Both the position numbers and the translations under genes were made by a program. Below are positions 27,019-35,491 of a stretch of DNA of 64,000 nucleotides, in pieces. Origin of the DNA: CBDCUI01 sp965223115 (GTDB lineage Bacteria > Pseudomonadota > Gammaproteobacteria > UBA4575); the NCBI GenBank assembly GCA_965223115.1, contig OZ244982.1, positions 1,674,001 to 1,738,000 on the forward strand, in the 5' to 3' direction. The notes under the pieces were generated by a model. It was given only the letters and a program-made list of their open reading frames with translations, did no database searches and was not told where the DNA came from. The first letter of the stretch is position 1, and each line of letters opens with the position of its first letter.

Positions 27019-27438
27019 CAACAATGGCCCTAAAGGACCATGTTGTAGCTCGAAAACACGACCTACCTCCATTTACATAAGTGCAAATTCTAGTTATTTT
27101 CATCAAATTAATTATTATCATTCTTACTTGGTTCAAGTCCTCTCCTCGGCACCACAACAATGGCCCTAAAGGACCATGTTGTAGTTCGAAAACACGACCT
27201 ACCTCCATTTACATAAGTGCAAATTCTAGTTATTTTCATCAAATTAATTATTATCATTCTTACTTGGTTCAAGTCCTCTCCTCGGCACCACAACAATGGC
27301 CCTAAAGGACCATGTTAAGGACCATGTTGTAGTTCGAAAACACGACCTACCTCCATTTACATAAGTGCAAATTCTAGTTATTTTCATCAAATTAATTATT
27401 ATCATTCTTACTTGGTTCAAGTCCTCTCCTCGGCACCA
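26994..27438 (+). repeat. Tandem array of 136-bp units, each starting with the tRNA-Leu 3' end
   Basis: Units start at 26994, 27130 and 27266, with a final 25-bp partial unit at 27414-27438. Each begins with the 25-nt word formed by the T-loop, acceptor 3' strand and CCA of tRNA-Leu(CAG), followed by a 111-bp spacer. Units 1 and 2 differ by a single base (C at unit 1, T at units 2 and 3, in GTAGYTCG). Unit 3 also carries a 12-bp internal duplication (AAGGACCATGTT), making it 148 bp. Each spacer opens with a 9-bp bulged hairpin (first copy 27018-27046). Near identity points to recent amplification or gene conversion. Confidence 0.95.
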
Positions 27439-27444
27439 AGCTCT

Positions 27445-27477
27445 TGTACATTAAAAAAATGTACAGACCTTTGGTCT
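27445..27477 (+). terminator. Possible end of the tRNA-Leu(CAG) transcript
   Basis: Two adjacent perfect hairpins, TGTACATT/AATGTACA (27445-27452 with 27458-27465) and AGACC/GGTCT (27465-27469 with 27473-27477), follow the last repeat immediately. No T run follows, so intrinsic termination is uncertain; they may act as a 3' end stabiliser. Confidence 0.35.
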
Positions 27478-27593
27478 AACACAATTTACTAAACTCTATG
27501 AGGATTAATTACCTTGTCAATAAAAGGCTCGCATTTATTTACATCGTTGCATGCAGAGATCATTCAATGTTTATAATCAAACCTCACTAATTC

Positions 27594-28067
27594 TTATAGT
27601 AATAAGTCTTCTTCAATAGGATGATAAATACTGGCAACATTGATTAGAGATTGAGCGGTCAGTCCCGGAACACTATAGACTTCAGCGATAGTGTCGTAAT
27701 CTTTTTTGATTTTTTCCAATAATATATCGAAATCCCCATCACCGGATAATAGAGCTACAGTATCAACGTTTTTGGCAATTTCCATAACATCTATAGCGAT
27801 ACCAACATCCCAATCCCCTTTAGCGGAACCATCACTACGTTGAATGTATGGTTTGAGTTTTATCGTGAATCCAATTTGCTTTAATGTATTTTGAAATTTT
27901 TGTTGTTTTTTATCACCACGATCAATTGCATAAGCAATTGCTGATATGACATTTCCTTTTGCACTAATTAACTGCCAAAATTTTTTGTAATTAAATTGCC
28001 GGTTATACATCTGACGTGTGGTATAATAAATGTTTTGCACATCCACAAAAATAGCAATAGTTTTCAC
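27594..28067 (-). CDS. NYN-domain (LabA/DUF88-like) putative nuclease
   Basis: A 157-residue PIN-like NYN domain. Acidic metal-site positions are seen in AIFVDVQNIYY near the start, KGDWDVGIAIDVME in the middle and LLSGDGDFDILLEKIK near residue 110. NYN proteins are generally metal-dependent RNases, and members of the LabA branch occur in many bacteria without a fixed role. The gene stands alone between the tRNA repeat array and a long gene-poor stretch. Confidence 0.85.
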   Translation of the reverse strand: MKTIAIFVDVQNIYYTTRQMYNRQFNYKKFWQLISAKGNVISAIAYAIDRGDKKQQKFQNTLKQIGFTIKLKPYIQRSDGSAKGDWDVGIAIDVMEIAKNVDTVALLSGDGDFDILLEKIKKDYDTIAEVYSVPGLTAQSLINVASIYHPIEEDLLL

Positions 28068-28206
28068 AATACAACTTAATTTTATTAAAAAATCATTCTA
28101 ACTTTAACAGTTTTCAAGATTGAATAACGCTTTTATGGCATCCAAATTTATTGCTTTTAGCATGACAGACCTGTAGGGTATGTCTTATATTTAACATTAT
28201 CAGGAA

Positions 28207-28221
28207 CCGCCTGTTAGGCGG
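28207..28221. other. GC-rich hairpin in AT-rich surroundings
   Basis: CCGCCT/AGGCGG form a 6-bp stem with a 3-nt loop. The GC content contrasts with the flanks, as is common for transcript ends, but there is no T run on either strand. Confidence 0.3.
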
Positions 28222-28378
28222 CGTAATACTGAAACTCCACACCTGCTTGTAGCTTCACTCCCTACGCTTCCAATCAGTCCAAATCCAGAAAAATTAAATT
28301 ACACCAGCTGCAAATACAGCTGTTACTGATAAATGACAATTGTCCCAATTTCAAAATTTGGACTACAAGGAGACAAGC

Positions 28379-28483
28379 ATGCAATTTGATTATTCAGCTA
28401 CAAATAGCCTCTTATATTTAGGAACATATATTTTAATGGCGATAGTAATGCTTTATATAATCGTTAGTAATTTTAGAAATTAG
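28379..28483 (+). CDS. Candidate 34-residue membrane peptide
   Basis: An ATG preceded by AAGGAG with a 5-base gap opens 34 codons ending in TAG. The peptide has a short polar start (MQFDYSATNS), one hydrophobic span (about residues 11-30) and a polar end (NFRN). The ribosome binding site is among the strongest in the window, and an imperfect inverted repeat (CCAATTT/AAATTTGG) lies just upstream of it. Candidates include a small respiratory-complex or stress membrane protein or a type I toxin; nothing in the sequence decides. Confidence 0.5.
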   Translation: MQFDYSATNSLLYLGTYILMAIVMLYIIVSNFRN

Positions 28484-28599
28484 CATTTAATCACTCATAA
28501 CAAGTGAGTAAAGCAACTTTTATAAAAGGCTTTTGATTAAATAGCCGCTAAAAGTATTGCTGCCAGCACTACCTAATAAAGATAATAGACTTAAACAAT

Positions 28600-28722
28600 T
28601 ATACAGATTTGAACTCTTGCATAGACAAGAGTAACAACTATTGAAGCAGGCACAAGCACTGATTCAAGAAAGTATAAAACTGGCTAAATTCTGTTTTATT
28701 TGTATTCTTTGAAATCTGTATA
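28600..28722. ncRNA. Possible structured RNA closed by an 11-bp stem
   Basis: TATACAGATTT (28600-28610) is perfectly complementary to AAATCTGTATA (28712-28722). Inside lies a 7-bp hairpin ACTCTTG/CAAGAGT (28613-28619 with 28626-28632), and a weaker AAAAC/GTTTT pair. A further ACAGG/CCTGT hairpin follows at about 28728-28745. No known RNA class is recognised and no promoter was identified. Strand is not determined. Confidence 0.35.
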
Positions 28723-28986
28723 AAGCTACAGGAATGCGCCCCTGTCATTTAACTAAATATTATGTGTTTTGTATTTTAACCGAAACATTTTATCTTATGA
28801 CCATAAACTACGAAGCCATTTCAGAATCCTACTAATGTACTAGTGTTACATAAATAACTATAAAGATTATTGCCTTATTAAATAAGATGTATTTTTGCAC
28901 TAGCGGCTGTGATTCAATAGTTGCTTTTTTAAACCATAGCTTGACTATTCGCCAATGCTATCTATAAAGAATAAGGGGATAATTGA

Positions 28987-29157
28987 ATCAATCACTTCCA
29001 ATTACTAATTACTAACTTAATCATTATTGGTTTATTCGTAGTAGGTATTACTTTAGCTATTATGCAAACTATCAGTATTAGGCCTGAAAGAAATATTCAA
29101 CATGAAGGTCAATTGGCCAGTGTGGAGATAGAACAAAAAATCCTAGTTGAGAGCTAA
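28987..29157 (+). CDS. Candidate 56-residue membrane ORF without a standard start codon
   Basis: An open frame begins just after an in-frame TGA and runs 56 codons to TAA. It encodes one strong membrane span (LLITNLIIIGLFVVGITLAIM) and a polar tail (about 30 residues, RPERNIQHEGQ...). AAGGGG lies 8 bases before the first codon, which is ATC. The only in-frame ATG (29062) would leave just the tail. Either ATC initiates, or a base has been lost near the TTG at 28983, or this is a remnant. Confidence 0.3.
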   Translation: MNHFQLLITNLIIIGLFVVGITLAIMQTISIRPERNIQHEGQLASVEIEQKILVES

Positions 29158-29376
29158 GAGTATTTTACTCAACTGACTAGTTTTATACTTCCTTAGCTAA
29201 AGAGTCTAAATAACTTAATCACATATATTTTTAGAAAATTCTAACTCAAATAACAATCTCTATTTATAAAATAGCTATATTGTTATTCGAATATAGGGCT
29301 TATCCTCTTTTACATCGATACAAATTTAGCTTCTAGCATCTTTAATTATTAAATAAAGAGTTTATTTACTCTTTCT

Positions 29377-29823
29377 TTAATTAAAATAATTTGTGCTCTT
29401 GTTAGGAAAGTTTTGTGAACAAATTTGCCTGACTCGTTCGGCAGGAATTTTTAACTGAGCAAATAGATATTCTTTGAAAGATTGTTCATATGGTTGGATA
29501 TCTATAGCTTTTTGCATGCAATAAAGCCATGCGTCACGCTCTTCATCACCAATGTTCAAGTGTTGATGTGCACCAGGGATACTTATGCCACCATAATGTT
29601 GTGCATAAAGCCTTGGGCCACCAAGCCAGCCGCTAAGAAAATATACTAATTTTTTGCGCGATTCAGTTAGGTCTTGCGGATGCATTACTCTAATTTTCTT
29701 TGCTTCTGGAAAAACATCCATGTTGTCATAAAAATCATCTACGAGACGAGTTATGCCACTTAATCCACCAGCCGCAATATAAGAGTTGTCATCTATACCA
29801 TATCCATATTCATTGAGTTGCAT
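29377..29823 (-). CDS. Group II truncated hemoglobin
   Basis: A 2/2-fold heme protein (148 residues from the ATG at 29823; a TTG at 29838 would add five). Group II marks are FYDNMD with the B10 tyrosine, RVMHPQDLTESRKKL, the SGWLGGPRLY block with the conserved G8-type tryptophan region, and a histidine in GAHQHLNIGDEERDAW for heme coordination. Such proteins are linked to oxygen or nitric-oxide chemistry. It stands alone on the minus strand after the gene-poor stretch. Confidence 0.9.
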   Translation of the reverse strand: MQLNEYGYGIDDNSYIAAGGLSGITRLVDDFYDNMDVFPEAKKIRVMHPQDLTESRKKLVYFLSGWLGGPRLYAQHYGGISIPGAHQHLNIGDEERDAWLYCMQKAIDIQPYEQSFKEYLFAQLKIPAERVRQICSQNFPNKSTNYFN

Positions 29824-29913
29824 ATTGGTTTGCTTCAATTGCTAATATTAAAGTACCTATTTTAATACATTTTTATTATGCTCTGTATCACAATATATTG
29901 TATAGATTAACGC

Positions 29914-30762
29914 TCAATGGATATTACTTTTTTTGATTGCATATTTTTCTTTAGCATTGGGATAAAATAGTTGCTGAGAATTAACTGTAAAATTAGCAAT
30001 TGCCTGTTGACCTTCTTTACTTAACAACCAATCAACAAAATTATTTGCCAATTGATACTTCACATGCGGATATTTTTTAGGGTTTACGACAATTACTCCA
30101 TACTGATTAAATAGTGTTGGATCATCCTCAGTTAGGATTGTAAAATTTCCTTTATTAGCAAAGCTGATCCAGGTAGCACGGTCAGCGAGTGTATAAGCTC
30201 TCATACCTACTGCTGTATTTAATGTCGCCCCCATCCCGGAGCCTGCTTCCCTATACCAAGAACCACTTACAGATTGGGGGCTAATTCCTGATTCTTTCCA
30301 GATACTCAATTCTTTCTTATGTGTGCCACTATCATCTCCTCGTGAGACAAAAGTTGCTTTGGCTAACGCAATTTTTTTAAATGCAGTAACTGCGCTTTTA
30401 CTTTCTTTAATTTTTGCAGGATCATTATTTGGGCCTATGATTACGAAATCGTTATACATCAGATCAAAACGCTCGACCCCATAACCATTATCAACAAATT
30501 TTTCTTCGTCCTTTTTGGAATGCACGAGGAGTACATCGGCATCTCCTTTGCTCGCATTCTTAATCGCTTGCCCGGTGCCAACGGCTACAACTTTTACATT
30601 TATTCCTGATTTTTTTTCATAGAGCGGTAAAAGGTAGTCATATAATCCTGAGTTTTGAGTAGATGTTGTAGACTGAACAAGTATCGATATATCTTCCGCA
30701 TAGCCCTGTGTTAAAAATGTGAAAATAATCAATATCTTAAAAACATAAAATGGGGCTTTCAT
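29914..30762 (-). CDS. tupA: Tungstate-type ABC transporter substrate-binding protein
   Basis: A 282-residue periplasmic binding protein with an N-terminal signal (FYVFKILIIFTFLTQGYAED). The ligand-binding pattern TTSTQNSGL, the GTGQAIKNASKGDADVLLVH block and FVSRGDDSGTHKKE are those of the TupA/WtpA group that binds tungstate (or molybdate). GAGGTCG precedes the ATG. The usual tupB permease and tupC ATPase are absent from this window; its neighbours are a broken porin gene and a ModE-type regulator. Tungstate is favoured over molybdate by motif, not proven. Confidence 0.88.
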   Translation of the reverse strand: MKAPFYVFKILIIFTFLTQGYAEDISILVQSTTSTQNSGLYDYLLPLYEKKSGINVKVVAVGTGQAIKNASKGDADVLLVHSKKDEEKFVDNGYGVERFDLMYNDFVIIGPNNDPAKIKESKSAVTAFKKIALAKATFVSRGDDSGTHKKELSIWKESGISPQSVSGSWYREAGSGMGATLNTAVGMRAYTLADRATWISFANKGNFTILTEDDPTLFNQYGVIVVNPKKYPHVKYQLANNFVDWLLSKEGQQAIANFTVNSQQLFYPNAKEKYAIKKSNIH

Positions 30763-30815
30763 TATTCGACCTCTTGGATAAAATTTTAATCAACTACTAC
30801 TGGGGAAATGCTGAG

Positions 30816-31860
30816 TTACAGCAAAAAGATTAATTGTGTATATAGGTAGTTAGGATCTCCCTCATCGGATACGTTTGGCGCATTTTTTGCAAATTTTTCT
30901 TTAAACAAATATGCAGCACCCGCTTCAAAGCGAATATTTTTAGGAATCACATCCCAACGCAAACGTATTTCTGATTGCTGCCCAATAAACCGATCTGAAT
31001 CACCAAATTGGACAACTGTTTCTAATTGATAATCAAATTCATTTAACGCTGCCTTTTTATAAATACGACCCCCAACAGTATGAATATTTCGATTGCGCGT
31101 TGCGCGATCATATGTATCGTTTTTCATCTAAGCTAAAATAAAATAGCTCCGCATTACTGCCCCAGTTTGCGGGTGTTGATTGGGGAAAAGCATAATAGAG
31201 CCCCCAAAACTTTACTTCTACATCTAGATCATCACCTTCTGTTTCATTATCTAATAACTTCTCAAATTCTGTTGGTCTTCGATGTGCTGGCAAGGTATAG
31301 AATGCCTTAACCATTTGACCATCCTGGTCACTCCACTTTGCATCAACACCTGTGAATGCATTAATCGTATTACAAAAGCGGTTACGTGCTACAAAACGGC
31401 GACTACCAACATCCATAGTAAAACACCCAATTTTTAAAGATGCTTTAGAATTTGTTCCAAATAAACCTGACCGGCCCCAATACATATACGCTTGCAATAC
31501 ATCTAAGGGATTTACAAGCCCTGTATTTAAAGGCGTGCATCGATCTGAGTAAGCTTGTCTTGAATCCATAATTTCCAAACCAAATTTCCAGTTAGTAAGC
31601 TTAATCTCAGTTAATAGATTCGTGCGTTGCACTAAGATTTGATCGTTGCTGTTTCCACCTGCTCGAAACTGATTTTCTAAAGATTCAAAACGAGCACGAT
31701 AGGCTAAGCGTATTGACAACCATTCCGGCATCGAGATCGCTTTATCTATGAACCGCGGTTGTAAATTATCTTGTGCTACCGTAGCACCACATAAAAATAG
31801 AAGAGTTAGTGCGAATCCAAGATTTACTTTATATATATTTAAATATGTATTTATTTTCAT
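30816..31860 (-). pseudogene. Broken outer-membrane porin (alginate-export family)
   Basis: Two overlapping frames together cover one protein. The first (31108-31860, 250 residues) has a signal peptide (LGFALTLLFLCGATVAQDN) and N-terminal strands (PEWLSIRLAYRARFESLENQFR). The second (30816-31127) continues it (TYDRATRNRNIHTVGGRIYKK ... IRLRWDVIPKNIRFEAGAAYLF). The break is at the T5 run 31120-31124: one base fewer would join them as DENDTYD. From memory of the family, about 100 residues between the FGD and RFIGQQ segments also appear to be missing. It lies 54 bp before tupA on the same strand. Confidence 0.75.
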
Positions 31861-31986
31861 ATTTTATTTAATTTAATATTTATTTTTCATATGTATAATC
31901 AATTCCATATAGATGCTATTACAAAAATTAAATTTAAAAAATATGAAATATTTTTCTTATAAAATTATCTTTTTATAAAGATTAGT
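31861..31986. promoter_or_regulatory. Divergent AT-rich promoter region
   Basis: 126 bp of extremely AT-rich DNA between the porin pseudogene (minus) and the ModE-type regulator (plus). It must hold both promoters and is the natural place for regulator binding, but I see no convincing palindrome. Confidence 0.4.
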
Positions 31987-33072
31987 GTGAAAATAAAAAC
32001 GTACCCTTCTTGGGAATTTAGTCTTGAACCAAGCGACCGTATCGATCCAACGCTATTGCTGTTGTTAAAACACATTGAGTTTGATGGAAAGCTAACAAAT
32101 GCTGCAAATGCAGCCGGCATCTCTTACCGCCATGCATGGAACATCATTAACAAATGGAATGAACGCTTTAATCACCCTCTAGTCCTACAGCAACGAGAGC
32201 GCGGCACCACCCTAACACCGTTAGAAAAAAAATTAGTATGGGCGGAGCAGCTCATTGAAGCTCACTTAACGCCGCAAATAGAAACTTTAACTTCTTTGAT
32301 AAATGCTGAAATCAATGAGGCCTTAGGCGAAGGACCTAATAGCTTATGTATTCATGCTAGCCACGGTTATGCCATCGCCTTGTTACCAGAGCTAATTCAA
32401 AAATATACAAAACATAATGTAGGAATTAAATTTACCGGAAGCGTCGAAGCAATACGCTCACTCGCTGCAGAAGATTGTGATTTAGCTGGTTTACATCTTG
32501 CATATCACCCTGTAATCCGTGCAAAAGTTGCCAAAGCTTATTCACCTTACTTACATCAACATAAGCATGTTGTCATTCACATGGTAACCCGAAAACAAGG
32601 CTTTATAGTTGCAAATGGTAATCCAAAAAAAATAACCTCTTTTGAAGACTTAACCAAGCCTAATGTTCAGCTTATTAACCGCCAATCAGTCGCAGGAACT
32701 CGAGTGCTTCTCGATGAATTTTTAGTATTAGAAAAAATTTCATCTGCCGATATTTCTGGCTATGCAAATGAAGAGTTTACTCATGCTGCTGTAGCAGCAC
32801 ATATAGCAAGCGGAAAAGCAGATGTGGGCTTTGGAATCGAATATGCAGCACATAATTTTAAATTAGACTTCATACCCATTGTAGATGAACAGTACGTGCT
32901 TGCATGTGATAAAAATTGGATAAATTCTAAGTTAGGCAAAGAAATAATTTCAATTTTTAAAACTCAAGATTTCGCTAATGGGATTGAAATGCTTCCTGGA
33001 TATAGCCTTGATTCACCTGGCGAGATCATTTCTCCAAATAAATTTTTAAACACAAATAGAAGTAGTCAGTAA
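31987..33072 (+). CDS. ModE-type HTH regulator with periplasmic-binding-like ligand domain
   Basis: A 361-residue one-component regulator starting at GTG. Residues about 15-85 form a LysR/ModE-type winged helix (GKLTNAANAAGISYRHAWNIINKWNERF, TTLTPLEKKL). Residues about 115-345 resemble a type 2 periplasmic binding protein fold (HASHGYAIALLPELIQKY, GSVEAIRSLAAEDCDLAGLH, NRQSVAGTRVLLDEFL). The domain pair is known from regulators of molybdate/tungstate or formate-related genes. Divergence from the porin-tupA unit suggests oxyanion-responsive control, which is inference. Confidence 0.8.
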   Translation: MKIKTYPSWEFSLEPSDRIDPTLLLLLKHIEFDGKLTNAANAAGISYRHAWNIINKWNERFNHPLVLQQRERGTTLTPLEKKLVWAEQLIEAHLTPQIETLTSLINAEINEALGEGPNSLCIHASHGYAIALLPELIQKYTKHNVGIKFTGSVEAIRSLAAEDCDLAGLHLAYHPVIRAKVAKAYSPYLHQHKHVVIHMVTRKQGFIVANGNPKKITSFEDLTKPNVQLINRQSVAGTRVLLDEFLVLEKISSADISGYANEEFTHAAVAAHIASGKADVGFGIEYAAHNFKLDFIPIVDEQYVLACDKNWINSKLGKEIISIFKTQDFANGIEMLPGYSLDSPGEIISPNKFLNTNRSSQ

Positions 33073-33776
33073 TTTTGATTGACAGTTTTAGTTCTCGAAA
33101 AATATAAATTAGCACACTTTGTAATAACTAAAATAATCAAGCAGGCCACCAACATAGATACAATTGTGTGACTCAAAAAATGATCGCCTATTAACATTTT
33201 ATACACACCAATGGGCCAAGCTACTATCATTGCAAATATAAAAGATAAAATTCTATTTTTTCTACTCTTAAAAAGAAAAACTAATGACATGAGCGCAAAT
33301 CCACCGCTTGCATGCCCGGCAGGAAAGCATCTAAATCTTTTCGCTTGCAAAGGACTATCTGAATGGCGTTTAAGCACAGTAATATAGGGAGAGTTACCAT
33401 TATAGCGCCTGATGTGTTTAGGGCATGGCGTATTGGTGACATCTTTAAGCGCACCCACGATTAAAGGCACTAATAACATAGATAGAAATACAATTGACAT
33501 ACCCGGCTTATAGCCATGGAATCTTTCTCTATTAGAAAAAAATAGTAATATTATAAGCAATGTCATTAGAGCAATCACGTATATTGCTTTAATCCCATCA
33601 TAAAATATGAATTTTAAAATATAGTTATCTTTATCCAATATCCATTTTTTTAATTCAAAATTATAAAATGAGTCTTGCAACCAGATGTCTATATCAACAT
33701 AATTAAATAGTATAATTGATATGGCTAAAAGAAGAAGTGTAAAAATAATTTGTCTATTCAACATCACTATAGTCAA
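33066..33776 (-). CDS. PAP2-family membrane phosphatase
   Basis: A 236-residue protein with about six membrane spans and the three PAP2 motifs: KDVTNTPCPKHIRRY (motif 1), CFPAGHASGG (motif 2, PSGH variant) and GDHFLSHTIVSM (motif 3, with the catalytic histidine). Enzymes of this type remove phosphate from undecaprenyl diphosphate, lipid A or phosphatidylglycerol phosphate. Its start overlaps the 3' end of the EptA-like gene by 23 bp, pointing to lipid A as a likely substrate. It overlaps the convergent regulator gene by 7 bp. Confidence 0.85.
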   Translation of the reverse strand: MTIVMLNRQIIFTLLLLAISIILFNYVDIDIWLQDSFYNFELKKWILDKDNYILKFIFYDGIKAIYVIALMTLLIILLFFSNRERFHGYKPGMSIVFLSMLLVPLIVGALKDVTNTPCPKHIRRYNGNSPYITVLKRHSDSPLQAKRFRCFPAGHASGGFALMSLVFLFKSRKNRILSFIFAMIVAWPIGVYKMLIGDHFLSHTIVSMLVACLIILVITKCANLYFSRTKTVNQNY

Positions 33777-35367
33777 TCAAGTCCATTTTTTTATCATAAA
33801 CATTGGTTCTTACTTCCATCAAACCTAAGATTGTATGAAATAAATTATCATGTGAGTATTTATTACCTAATTTTTCCCTTAGTCCGTTAAAACCAATTTC
33901 CTCTAGATAATCAAAATTATCACTAAACCACATTATCATTGGCACATGGAGCTGTTCTTTTGGCGCCATAAACATTGGCAAACCATGAAGGTATAATCCC
34001 TTTTCGCCTAAGGACTCGCCATGATCACTTACATAAACCAAGACGGATTCAAACTGGGCATCATTACGCTTTAATAATGCTATTGTTTTAGATAAAAAAT
34101 AGTCTGTGTATAGAATGGCATTATCATAAGTATTACTGATTTGTTCCTCAGTGCATTCTTCTAACTGATTTGTTTTGCATACAGGTGTAAATTTTTCAAA
34201 AGTAGCAGGGTATCTTTTAAAATACGCAGGCCCATGATTACCCATTTGATGTAAAACCACAAAAACATCCCCTTGAGGATGAGTATCAATATACGTTTGC
34301 AGATTAACCAGCATGCCCTCATCTCGGCATTCTATGTCGCAAATTGGATTGTTTTCAGATGTCTTATAACTTTCGTAAGGCACCCTTGAAGCGACACCCT
34401 TTGAACTAGAGTTATTGTCTAGCCAAAGTACATTTACTCCTGCATGCCGCAACACATCAAGAACATTTTCAGTCGACTGCATTTTCCCCTTATCGTATTG
34501 CGAACTGTTATAAATTGAGAACATACAAGGTACAGAGACTGCTGTTGAAGTGCCACAAGCCCAAAAGTTTGTAAAACTAAGCACATCTTCATTTTTTAAG
34601 TATGGGTTTGTCTCTTTATCATATCCATTTATTTCAAATCGGTCTGCTCTTGCTGTCTCGCCTACTACAAAAATAACTAATTCTCTATTTACATCCGTTA
34701 CAGGTATCTTGGCATCCAATCCTATTTTTATCAGCAATATTGAATTATTTCTTAATACCTCATTCAAGTACTTACTTAAAGAATACAAATAATAAGAAGG
34801 GTTAGTGTAATACCTCAATGACTTGTATTCACGAAAAAAGGAGGCGTAATTTTTTCCAAAAACCATAATTACAGATAGTGTAATCACAACACATACTGCC
34901 AATAGCTTTAATTTAGATATTAATTCTTTATTTATTTTTTTATATTGAATGTTTGCTTTATAAACAAATACTGAAGGTAAAACACCAAGCAATATAAAAT
35001 ATAGAATGAATTTTATGCTAATTAAATCTGATGTCTCAGCAACATCAGTTTTAAAAATATTATCAATCATTTCCTGATCTATTACTACATTATAAGTATC
35101 CATAAAGTAGCTAGCAGCGGAAGATATTATGAGGAGAGTTATAAGAACTGCCTTTATTGTGTATTTATAACAAATCAGCGAGAATACAATAATGTTTATA
35201 CAAACAAGAATAATGATAAGTGATGATATAAATGGAATATTTTTGACATTAAAAGAATAAACTTCAATTACATTAGTAAAAAAAGTCACATTCCCAAAAC
35301 AAACAAGAAAGATAGCCGTTAGAATAATTAAGCTTGAGGTAGTTATTTTGACTGTTTTTACTCCCAT
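33754..35367 (-). CDS. eptA: Phosphoethanolamine-lipid A transferase (EptA/MCR-like)
   Basis: An inner-membrane enzyme with about five N-terminal spans and a periplasmic alkaline-phosphatase-fold domain. It transfers phosphoethanolamine to lipid A phosphates. Motifs are VVGETARADRFEINGYDKETNP, the catalytic-threonine block GTSTAVSVPCMFS, WLDNNSSSKGV and YVSDHGESLGEKGLYLHG. From the ATG at 35367 it has 537 residues; a TTG at 35421 would add 18 but lacks a binding site. The downstream PAP2 phosphatase is translationally coupled. A chromosomal EptA-type enzyme, not evidence of a mobile resistance gene. Confidence 0.88.
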   Translation of the reverse strand: MGVKTVKITTSSLIILTAIFLVCFGNVTFFTNVIEVYSFNVKNIPFISSLIIILVCINIIVFSLICYKYTIKAVLITLLIISSAASYFMDTYNVVIDQEMIDNIFKTDVAETSDLISIKFILYFILLGVLPSVFVYKANIQYKKINKELISKLKLLAVCVVITLSVIMVFGKNYASFFREYKSLRYYTNPSYYLYSLSKYLNEVLRNNSILLIKIGLDAKIPVTDVNRELVIFVVGETARADRFEINGYDKETNPYLKNEDVLSFTNFWACGTSTAVSVPCMFSIYNSSQYDKGKMQSTENVLDVLRHAGVNVLWLDNNSSSKGVASRVPYESYKTSENNPICDIECRDEGMLVNLQTYIDTHPQGDVFVVLHQMGNHGPAYFKRYPATFEKFTPVCKTNQLEECTEEQISNTYDNAILYTDYFLSKTIALLKRNDAQFESVLVYVSDHGESLGEKGLYLHGLPMFMAPKEQLHVPMIMWFSDNFDYLEEIGFNGLREKLGNKYSHDNLFHTILGLMEVRTNVYDKKMDLIDYSDVE

Positions 35368-35491
35368 AGTATTACGTGATTTATGGATCAATACATATAA
35401 AATGATTTCCAGCAAACACAACGCGCCAGAAAATATAAGTTATGGGTTAACAATAATTAAAACTAAACACCGCTCATAAAATCTCAGGTGC

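Noticed and set aside
26969..27305. Overlapping ORFs of 60-78 codons on both strands across the tRNA-Leu repeats
   Set aside because: They consist of the repeat itself. The 136-bp unit is not a multiple of three, so each copy is read in a different frame, and there is no ribosome binding site. Treated as by-products of the repeat.
26994..27438. CRISPR array at the tRNA-Leu repeats
   Set aside because: The spacers between the 25-nt words are nearly identical to each other, the reverse of a CRISPR array, and the repeated word is the tRNA 3' end.
33754..35421. Reading the EptA-like gene as an acquired mcr-type resistance gene
   Set aside because: It is embedded in a chromosomal envelope cluster with a coupled PAP2 gene, has AT-rich composition like its neighbours, and there is no adjacent IS; chromosomal EptA is the simpler call.
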